64,000 bases of DNA. Origin: Zoogloea sp035335645. GTDB taxonomy: Bacteria > Pseudomonadota > Gammaproteobacteria > Burkholderiales > Rhodocyclaceae. Location: positions 26,477-90,476 of the forward strand of contig DAOQMM010000003.1 in NCBI GenBank assembly GCA_035335645.1, given 5' to 3'. A program made the translations under genes and the position numbers. Under the pieces are notes generated by a model. The model searched no databases, was not told the origin of the DNA, and saw only the letters and a program-made list of their open reading frames with translations. The number at the start of each line of letters is the position of its first letter. Within the stretch, counting starts at the first letter, position 1. Positions 57,073-64,000 of this stretch are shown here, in pieces.

Positions 57073-58710
57073 TCAGAAGCGCCGGCCGATCATCACGAAG
57101 AGGCGGGGATTGCGATCCACGTCCTCACTGGTGGGGGCGCCGCCCTGAGTGCGCCAGGCCAGGGTGGCGTCCAGGCTCCAGCCGTCCCTGAGGGAACGCA
57201 CACCCACACCGGAGCCGGCCAGCCGGCGCGTGGAGGCCGAATTGACGTCCCAGGGCTTGGCGTTGGTTTCCACGTGGCCCGCATCGTAGAAGGCGAAGGG
57301 GGTCACGACGCCCACGTCGTAGCGGATTTCCAGCTGTGTGAACCAGCCCTGATCGCCGACGCCTTCGCCCAGCGGGAAGGCGCGCACCCCATAGAAGCCG
57401 CCCAGGTTGAATTTTTCCGACGAATCCAGGTTCTTGTCCGCCCATTGACCGGAATAGCGCGCGTAGGCGTGGACGCTGGAGGTGAGCTGCTGGATGCGCG
57501 CGACATCGAGATTCAGCTTGTTGAAGTGGCCGGCCGTCCGGGCGGTGACCCGGTCCAGGGCATCCATGCCCGGATCGAGGCTCAGGGAGCCGGGCAGCCA
57601 GGTCAGCGAGCCATACGTCACGCCGCCACCGAGCAGGGTGTCGCGCCGGTCGAACTGGATCGCGACCGGCGTGCCGTCGCTGTGCTTGTTGCGGATCAGG
57701 CCGGTGCTGTCGTACCGATCCTCCAGGTTTTTGTGCTGATAGCCTGCGGACAGCAGCATATTGCTTGCCTGGGAGCGGATCAGCGGATAGCTCAGGCGGG
57801 CCGTGGTGATCTTGGCGTAGCCCTTGGCATCCAGGGCGGCGAACTGGGCACCGAGCTGGTAGTTGGTGTAGGCGTAGCCCACCTGTCCGCGCAGCCCGGA
57901 TGCGCCAATGGGCATCTCGTAGTCGAGGGACCCGAGCAGCATGCTCTGGTCGGTTGCCAGGGCGTTGATGGAAATCTTGTCGCCGTAACGGAAGGGACTG
58001 TTGATGAACACGGCGCCGCGAGCCCGGTTCTGGCCGGTGGAGCGGGCGCCAGTGTTGTCCAGGCCGACCTCGCCGCCCACAAGGGAGACCCGCTCCACGT
58101 TGACTGACAAGTCGGCCTCGCCGGTCCGGTCGCCCGGCTGGATCACCGGACGGATCTTCATTCCCGGCTGATCGTCGAGGATCAGCAGGGTGCGTTCCAG
58201 GCGGGCGTTTTCGATGGCATCGCCCGACCGCAGCCCGAAATCCAGGAACGGCTGGGCGGAGGCAGGCAGCGGGTCGGTGCCCGTGGCCTGGATTCTGCCG
58301 TAACGGCCTTCCACCACTTGGATACGCAGCGTGCCGTCCTTCAGGTCCTGGGGCGGCAGCACGGCCTGTGTGAAGGGATAGCCGGCAGCGCGATACTGGC
58401 GCTCGATTCCCGCAGCCAGGGCTTCGAGCCCGGCCAGATCGAAGGACTGCCCGCTGACCGGGCCCAGCCCGGCCTGCAGCGTGGTGCTGTCGAGGAGGGT
58501 ATTGCCGGACAGGGTGATGTCCCGGAGCGTGACGCGGGGGCCGGCTGGTGTTGCCACGGCAGGGGATGCAGGCGGGCGAACCGTCAGGTCGGTGGCGGGG
58601 GCGGCGGGCACCTGGGGCGGCAGCGGGCCCTGCAGGGCGCCGCCCTGCGCGAAGGCCTGCAGCGCGCAGCCCGTCAGCGCCAGATACGTTGCGACGATCT
58701 TCTTGTTCAT
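57073..58710 (-). CDS. TpsB-type outer-membrane transporter (ShlB/FhaC/HecB family)
   Basis: Outer-membrane half of a two-partner secretion system; it recognises the TPS domain of its partner and threads it out through a 16-strand barrel. It has 545 residues: a signal peptide (MNKKIVATYLALTGCALQAFA), a proline-rich linker, two POTRA domains (about 58-135 and 137-212) and the barrel, with the conserved GVRAFPLGEGVGDQGW (VRGY-type motif) and a C-terminal phenylalanine (IGRRF) for Bam-dependent insertion. It starts 10 nt after the tpsA stop with an AGGA ribosome-binding site, so the two genes form an operon. It is convergent with the giant-protein operon. Confidence 0.93.
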   Translation of the reverse strand: MNKKIVATYLALTGCALQAFAQGGALQGPLPPQVPAAPATDLTVRPPASPAVATPAGPRVTLRDITLSGNTLLDSTTLQAGLGPVSGQSFDLAGLEALAAGIERQYRAAGYPFTQAVLPPQDLKDGTLRIQVVEGRYGRIQATGTDPLPASAQPFLDFGLRSGDAIENARLERTLLILDDQPGMKIRPVIQPGDRTGEADLSVNVERVSLVGGEVGLDNTGARSTGQNRARGAVFINSPFRYGDKISINALATDQSMLLGSLDYEMPIGASGLRGQVGYAYTNYQLGAQFAALDAKGYAKITTARLSYPLIRSQASNMLLSAGYQHKNLEDRYDSTGLIRNKHSDGTPVAIQFDRRDTLLGGGVTYGSLTWLPGSLSLDPGMDALDRVTARTAGHFNKLNLDVARIQQLTSSVHAYARYSGQWADKNLDSSEKFNLGGFYGVRAFPLGEGVGDQGWFTQLEIRYDVGVVTPFAFYDAGHVETNAKPWDVNSASTRRLAGSGVGVRSLRDGWSLDATLAWRTQGGAPTSEDVDRNPRLFVMIGRRF

Positions 58711-58720
58711 GGACGTCCTG

Positions 58721-59668
58721 TCAGTTGGTCAGGGACTGGAGTGTGGCGGAGCGGCCCGGATTGATGCCCGAGTCGATGACGAAGACGTCGAGCGGGCCCG
58801 AGGAGCTGGGCACGGTCACGTTGTTGACGTTGAGTTCCTGGGCTGCCTTGCGCTTGCCGGCTTCCGTGCCGGCGGCGGCTTCGCCCGAGGCGCTGCTTGA
58901 GACATAGGTGACGGTCGTGCGCTCGCCAAGGGGCACCTCGTTTTCAGCGGCGGTTGGCGCGCTGCGTTCCTGGGGCGGTCGGTCGGCCGCATCGGTTCGG
59001 GCGTCGCTCCTCGCCGGGGACCGTGCGTCTGGCGCATCGCCGGCAACGAAATTGAGGGTCGAGCGTCCAGCGGCGGGCGTTTCATTGGCCGAGCCTGCCG
59101 CGACGCGCTGATCCGGACCGGCGCCGCCGGCCGCCGTGCCGCCCGCCGGGTCTGCAGGGGCCGAACCCGGATTGGCCGGGGTGCCCGAGACAAAGTTCAG
59201 CGTGGACGGGGTGGCCCCGCCCGGTGCGGCGCCGTTCGCGCGGGGGGCGGCAGCCTGACCGCCGGCCGGCACGTAATTGAGCCCGCCGAAGCTGGCCGGC
59301 GGAGTGCCGGTGGCGAGCGCGGAAGTGCCGTTGTCGATGAATGCCGGAACGATGATGGGTGCCGGTGGTGGCGGCGGCGCCGTGGGCGGGACGATCGTCA
59401 GCATGCCGTCGAAGGCGGTGATTGCGTAGTTGCCGTTGTGGAGGCTGGCGGACGTGATTGCGTAGGTGCCCGGCGCTTCACCGCTGTCCCGCAGCAGGCT
59501 GCCCAGGCTGTCCCCTGCGAGCAGCGTGCCCTGCGTGATCCGGTAGGTGAGGGCCGGATCGGTCTCCCCGAAGGTCTTCTCCTGATTGTCGGCCGCGACG
59601 GTGATGGCACGGGGCGCGAGGCTGGCCGTATTGGTCGCCCCCGAACCATCGAGGGCCGACCCGGCGGT
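58721..59668 (-). CDS. TpsA-type haemagglutinin, C-terminal part (after assembly gap)
   Basis: The last 315 residues of the exoprotein whose start lies beyond the 100-N gap. The first part is an MBG-like domain (RAITVAADNQEKTFGETDPALTYRI in two overlapping halves, ending ...AFDGMLTIVPP). A proline- and alanine-rich low-complexity region follows, with four spaced copies of an LN(F/Y)V-type motif. The end is ...LDVFVIDSGINPGRSATLQSLTN. No anchoring signal is evident, as expected for a TPS substrate. The stop lies 10 nt before tpsB. Confidence 0.85.
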   Translation of the reverse strand, partial: TAGSALDGSGATNTASLAPRAITVAADNQEKTFGETDPALTYRITQGTLLAGDSLGSLLRDSGEAPGTYAITSASLHNGNYAITAFDGMLTIVPPTAPPPPPAPIIVPAFIDNGTSALATGTPPASFGGLNYVPAGGQAAAPRANGAAPGGATPSTLNFVSGTPANPGSAPADPAGGTAAGGAGPDQRVAAGSANETPAAGRSTLNFVAGDAPDARSPARSDARTDAADRPPQERSAPTAAENEVPLGERTTVTYVSSSASGEAAAGTEAGKRKAAQELNVNNVTVPSSSGPLDVFVIDSGINPGRSATLQSLTN

Positions 59669-59768
59669 NNNNNNNNNNNNNNNNNNNNNNNNNNNNNNNN
59701 NNNNNNNNNNNNNNNNNNNNNNNNNNNNNNNNNNNNNNNNNNNNNNNNNNNNNNNNNNNNNNNNNNNN
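59669..59768. other. Assembly gap (100 N)
   Basis: Exactly 100 undetermined bases, probably a placeholder length. It lies inside the tpsA repeat region next to closely similar tandem repeats. The flanking coding parts (4081 and 948 nt) are in frame only if the true gap is 2 modulo 3, so 100 cannot be its real length if the gene is intact. Confidence 0.98.
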
Positions 59769-62700
59769 CGCTCCCGTTGTAGGCCGGGTTGATCTGGTAG
59801 TTGGCAAGGTTCGCGGTGCCGCCTGAGGGCGTCAGTGCCGTGACGAAGTTGCTGCCATTGGCGACGACATTGGGGCTGTTGAGGCTGGCTGCTGCAAGTC
59901 CGGTCAGGGTGTCGCTGCCGAGCAGGCCATAGGTGCTGAAGGAGGTCGGAACGATGCTGGTCGTGCCGTTGTAGGTGCCGGAAACGGTGATGCCCAGCGG
60001 CGCGCGGCCCAGACTGGCGACATTGGTGGTCACGCTGGTGGCGTTTCCACCGGCGTCGACGACGGCGCTGTAGGCCGGGGCGAGGGCGTAATTGCGAATG
60101 TCTGCGGTGCCGCTGCCGACGACCACCGAGCGCACGAAATTGCTGCCGTTGGCCGATACGTTGGAGTTGTCGATCGTGGCGCCGGAGAGTTGCGTGATCG
60201 TGTCGCTGCCGAGCAGGCCGTGGGTGCTGAAGGATGTGGGCACGATGGAGGTGCTGCCACTGTAGGTGCCGCCAACGGTCACGCCCAGCGGCGCTGCCGA
60301 CATGGACACGCCGTTGGTTGCCTGGGACCCGTCGGCGGCGCTGCCCGGTGTCGGCGTGGCGGTGCCATACGTGCTGCCGTTCAGGACATAGTTTCGGGCG
60401 TCGATACCGCCGTTGAGGGTGACGGAGGTGACCTTGCCGGCGGAAACGAGGTTGGGGCTGTCGACGGAAAAGCCGCCGAGAGTCTGTCCATTGACCAGGC
60501 CGGACACGCTCACGCTTCCACCCGTGGCGAGGGTGCCGGTGCCGCCGTCGGCCACGCCGGAGACCGCGGTGAACTGGGCGGTGGCGTTGTAGGTCGGGGT
60601 GGCGTAGACGCCGAGCGGCTTCGGCGAGATGCTGACGGTGTTGTTGAGCGTGGTGATCGCGCCGCTGCTCTGGGCGACGTGGTAGGCGGGCGTGCCCCCG
60701 TTGTACAGGGCGTAGTTGCCGGCCAGGAATCCGTTGCTGCCGCTGACGCCCGTCACGTACTTGCCTGCCGTGATGGCGTCCACGCTGGCGTCGGAGACGG
60801 TCACGCCGGTGAGCCGCTCGCTGCCAGCCAGTCCGCTGACGGTCAGGGTGCCGCCGGAGTTGATGGTGCCGGCGCTGGCATTGGTGGCGCCGACGCTGCT
60901 GGTGAACTGGGTCGTCCCGTTGTAGAGGGCGTTGAGGGCCACGCCGAGGGGCGCCCGGTTGATCACGGCGGAAACGGCGCCGCCGGAGAGGGTGTAATTG
61001 GTAGAGTTGCTGCCGGTCAGGGCCAGGCTGGAGGCGGCCCACTGGGTGTAGGTGCCCACGTCCTTGCTGGCCACGTCGGCGCTGCCGGCGAGATGGACAT
61101 CGTCGCCATTGACGACGCCGGAGCCGAGATTGAGCTGGTTGGTTCCGAAGGTCGTGGTGCCGTCATAGTTCTTGCTGCCGTTCACGCCCAGAACCGTCAG
61201 GCTGAACGCGTTGATCGTTGCGGTGTTCTGGGCGCTGCGGCTGCTCAGGGCGGGCAGCGTGTAGTTGCTCGCCAGTCCCGGCGTGCCGGAGGATCCGTTG
61301 GCCAGGGTCATGCCGCCCAGCGAGGTCAGATAGTTGATGGCGTTGTCAGCCACCGCCGACGACGTGGCTGTGGCGGGGCCACTGCCGGAGAGCGACAGCG
61401 TTTCGCCATTGACGCCGGATGCCGTGATCTGGGCGTTGCTGAAGCTGGCGTCACCGTTGTAGGTCTTGACGGCACTCAGGGATGCCGTGGCAGGGGTGAC
61501 GGTGTAGGCGGGCGAGACAGCGAAGTTGTAGCCCAGCACGTAGTTGTTGCCGTTGGCCGAGTAGTTCCGTGACAGGGCGCTGGCGCTCAGGTTGGTGTAG
61601 GCGCCAACGTTTGCACTGGGCGTGACGTAGGTGGCAGAGGTGACATTGCCGCTCGAATAGCCCGAGCCGTCGGGGTCCATCACCGTCACGTTGCTGAAGC
61701 TCAGGTTGGAGGCGGTGAGGGTGCCGTCATACACCTTGGTGCCGCTGAGCGTGGCCGACACGTAGATCGGCAGGGTCGCCATGTTGACGGCGTTGTAGGT
61801 GGCGTACAGGTAGGAATTGTTCGCGCTGGCATTGACCGACAGCAGACCGCAGTTGGGATAGCCGGTACGGCAGCCGGAGGTCGGCGGGCTGTAGGTGAAG
61901 CTCACACCCTTCAGGTCGCCGTTCAGGATGAAGATCAGATCGGCGACGGAGTAGGCGTTGAAGTAGATGTTGCCGGCCAGCCCGTTGGTGGCCATGTTGA
62001 GGGCGTAGGACCCCGGGGTGTCGTAGGTGCTGCTCCCTTCGATTCGGATGCTGCCGGTGGTGGTGGAGGCGGCCAGGGTCGTCTGCCCGGCGTTGCCGCT
62101 GGGGTTGTCGATCTTCACCCCGAAGACCTTGTCGGCGTTGGTCCCGACACCCCCGGTGTATTTGCCCGAGATGTTGATGAAGCCGCCGGACGATGCATCG
62201 GTGGCACCCGGAGCGTAGTAGCCGCTGTCGATGACGGCGCTGGCGCCAATGTGGACGGCGGTGGTGTCGCTGCTGCCGCCGCCTCGCTGGGTGGAATTAC
62301 CGTTGATCGTGATGTTGCCGCCGCGGGAGAGAATGTTCGCCGACGAGCCGATCGACACCGCCTCCTGGCTGCTGGAATAGTTGAGGGCGTAGCCGATGCC
62401 ATGGGAGGGGGTCTGGGCGCCGCTCACGCTGCCGCCAGCGCCGCCGATGAGGATGTCCCCGCCGTTGGAGTTGAGGGTCTGACTGCTGGCGACGCGCACG
62501 CCGCCCAGGGTGCCGGCGGCGGCGTTGGCCGCGCTCAGCGTGATGTTCAGGGGGCCGCCGGTGGACGTGATCGAACTGTTGACGGCGATGTTGCGTTCGG
62601 CCAGAAAGGTCAGGGACGTGGTCCCCGAGGCCGCCGTCTTGGTGATGGTGTCGTTGATGAAGATGTCGCCGCTGCCACCCGCCGTGCCGTAGCTCGCGGT

Positions 62701-63849
62701 GGAGATGGTGACATTGTTGCTGTTGATCAGGCTGGTGAAGGACGCGCCGGTGGCGTTGCCCCCGCTCGCTGCCACGGTGTAGTTATTGGGGTCCACCAGC
62801 AGGGTGCCGGTGGCGCCGTGGGGGGCCAGCGTGGTCACCGCCAGGGTGTCTGCCATGTTGACGGTGGCGGCGCTGGTCTCGATGAATCCGCCGTCCCCGC
62901 CCTGCGGGGCGCTGGCGTCCAGGGTGCCGCCTGCGTTCAGCGTGCCGTGGGCCAGATCGCCGATCAGCCGGATCTCACCCCGCTCGCCGGTCGCCAGGCT
63001 GCGGGCGCGGACCAGACCGGTGTTGTTGACGGTGGCGGTGGTCAGTTGATCGGCGGCCCTGGCGGTGAGATAGATGAAGCCGCCATCGGCCACGATGGCG
63101 CCGCCGTTGCTCACCAGCGCATCCAGCGCCCCCTGTTCCACCTGAAGCTTGAGCGGACCGCCCAGATCCAGCGTGACACGCTTGCCCGCCGCCAGGAGCA
63201 CGTTGCCGGCGGGCGCATTCACGCTGCCTTCGTTGCTCACCCGTGCAGCGATCAGGGCCACCGTCCCGCCCTGGCCAGCGTCACCTGCTGCGGTGATGCG
63301 GCCCTGGTTGATCACTGCGTTGCTGCCAGCACCGTCGAGCACATAGCGGCCCGCCAGGAAATCACTTGTGCTCAGGTCCCGTGTCGACGCCACCAGGCTG
63401 CCCACATCCACCTGGGCAGTGGGCGAAAAGAGCACGCCATTCGGGTTGATGAGGAAGACCTGCCCGTTGGCCTTCAGGGCTCCCTGGATCAGCGAGACAT
63501 CGGAGCCCAGCACACGATTCAGGGCGACCGCACGGGTGCCGGGCTGTACGAAGTTGACCGTGTTGTCCCGTCCGATCGAAAAGCCCTGCCAGTCAATGGC
63601 CAGCTTGTTCGACGTCTGGTGGATGGTCAGGCTGTTGCCGTTCTGGCTGATGCTGCCGGTGCCGGCGGCAATGCTGCCGCCTGTCGGCAACGGGCCCGCG
63701 GCCGCGGCCAGCCCGGCCCCGAGCGACGCGAGGACCGCAACCGACCCCACGCGGGCATGCCGGGTCTTGCCCGCACTGCGTGCGCACTCGGCCACCACCT
63801 GCCAGATGTTCAGCGCACGATTCCATACAACACGATAGATATGATTCAC
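59769..63849 (-). CDS. TpsA-type filamentous-haemagglutinin-like exoprotein, N-terminal part
   Basis: The first 1360 residues of a secreted exoprotein. Residues 1-25 (MNHIYRVVWNRALNIWQVVAE) are an extended signal-peptide region (ESPR), followed by a hydrophobic core at about 33-51. Residues about 53-165 are the TPS domain with NPNGVLF (135-141), needed for recognition by TpsB. A beta-helical stretch follows, then at least seven MBG/YDG-like repeats from about residue 700, typified by KVYDGT, KNYDGTTTFG and TYNGTTSIVPTSFST. The last two complete repeats before the gap are strikingly alike. Translation starts at a GTG with a GAGGA site upstream. Likely an adhesin or biofilm protein. Confidence 0.92.
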
Positions 63850-64000
63850 GGAGGTCCTCGCAAGGGCTGGGTCGCTGCCAGAGCCACATGTCGAACCAGC
63901 CCGGCTGCCGGAACCGGGCGAGGCGGCGGTCGCCGCCCTTGGGACGCATGAAGGCTTGACTGATCAAGGCCGGTTATCGGCAGTCACCGCGAAGGCTTTA
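63850..64000 (-). other. Leader region upstream of tpsA
   Basis: 151 nt up to the window edge. The ribosome-binding site GAGGA lies just upstream of the GTG start. Several GC-rich inverted repeats are present, but I could not match them to a known riboswitch, and I see no convincing sigma-70 or sigma-54 promoter within the available sequence. Confidence 0.4.

Noticed and set aside
58721..63849. A genuine frameshift or pseudogene in tpsA
   Set aside because: The frame change coincides exactly with the 100-N placeholder, so it is explained by unknown gap length rather than by mutation.
63850..63900. A sigma-54 promoter for tpsA on the minus strand
   Set aside because: One GG-N10-GC spacing occurs, but the surrounding bases match the consensus poorly.
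63850..64000. A c-di-GMP (GEMM-like) or other riboswitch upstream of tpsA
   Set aside because: GC-rich stems are present, but I could not find the conserved core motifs. A covariance-model search would decide.

Overview
The window is GC-rich, draft-quality DNA (one run of 100 N) from a betaproteobacterium, most likely of the Rhodocyclales (Zoogloea/Thauera/Azoarcus relatives). This placement is inferred from the housekeeping order rseB-rseC-mucD-grx-lepA-lepB-DUF4845-rnc-era-recO-pdxJ-acpS-nagZ-uvrC-pgsA, the encoded CCA ends on the tRNAs, and a PEP-CTERM gene behind a sigma-54 promoter.

Region 1 (1-13045) is a compact, same-strand housekeeping block. It holds the end of the envelope-stress sigma-E module (rseB fragment, rseC, mucD), a glutaredoxin-like gene, lepA, signal peptidase I, RNase III, Era, RecO, PdxJ, AcpS, NagZ, UvrC and PgsA. 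Most stops and starts overlap by about 4 nt or lie a few bases apart, so translation is probably coupled. Region 2 (13064-13420) is a tRNA-Gly / tRNA-Cys / tRNA-Gly operon with a near-consensus sigma-70 promoter and a strong terminator.

Region 3 (13421-57028) is accessory and is the interesting part. A sigma-54 promoter precedes a small PEP-CTERM protein with a cohesin-like fold. After a terminator comes one uninterrupted 35.2-kb gene encoding an 11,741-residue surface or exported protein. It starts with a LEPR-XLL motif and continues with 24 PPC-like repeats, two LamG modules, 17 CARDB-like repeats, many Ig/cadherin-like repeats, an Rhs-like segment, propeller-like regions, a GHSRG-type alpha/beta hydrolase, an HExxH metallopeptidase-like segment, two dockerin-like segments and a cohesin-like domain. 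Five same-strand genes follow: a DUF3467 protein, a GAF-HlyD fusion, a PqqD-like/M50 peptidase/HlyD fusion, a short SecA-like ATPase and a stand-alone HlyD-type adaptor. I interpret them as a dedicated export or processing machine for the giant protein. I do not know a formal description of such a machine, so this is the best candidate for an undescribed system.

Region 4 (57073-64000, minus strand) is a convergent two-partner secretion pair: a TpsB/FhaC-type transporter and a TpsA filamentous-haemagglutinin-type exoprotein. The exoprotein has an ESPR signal, a TPS domain and tandem MBG/YDG-like repeats, and is interrupted by the 100-N gap. Two separate systems for exporting very large surface proteins therefore lie side by side.
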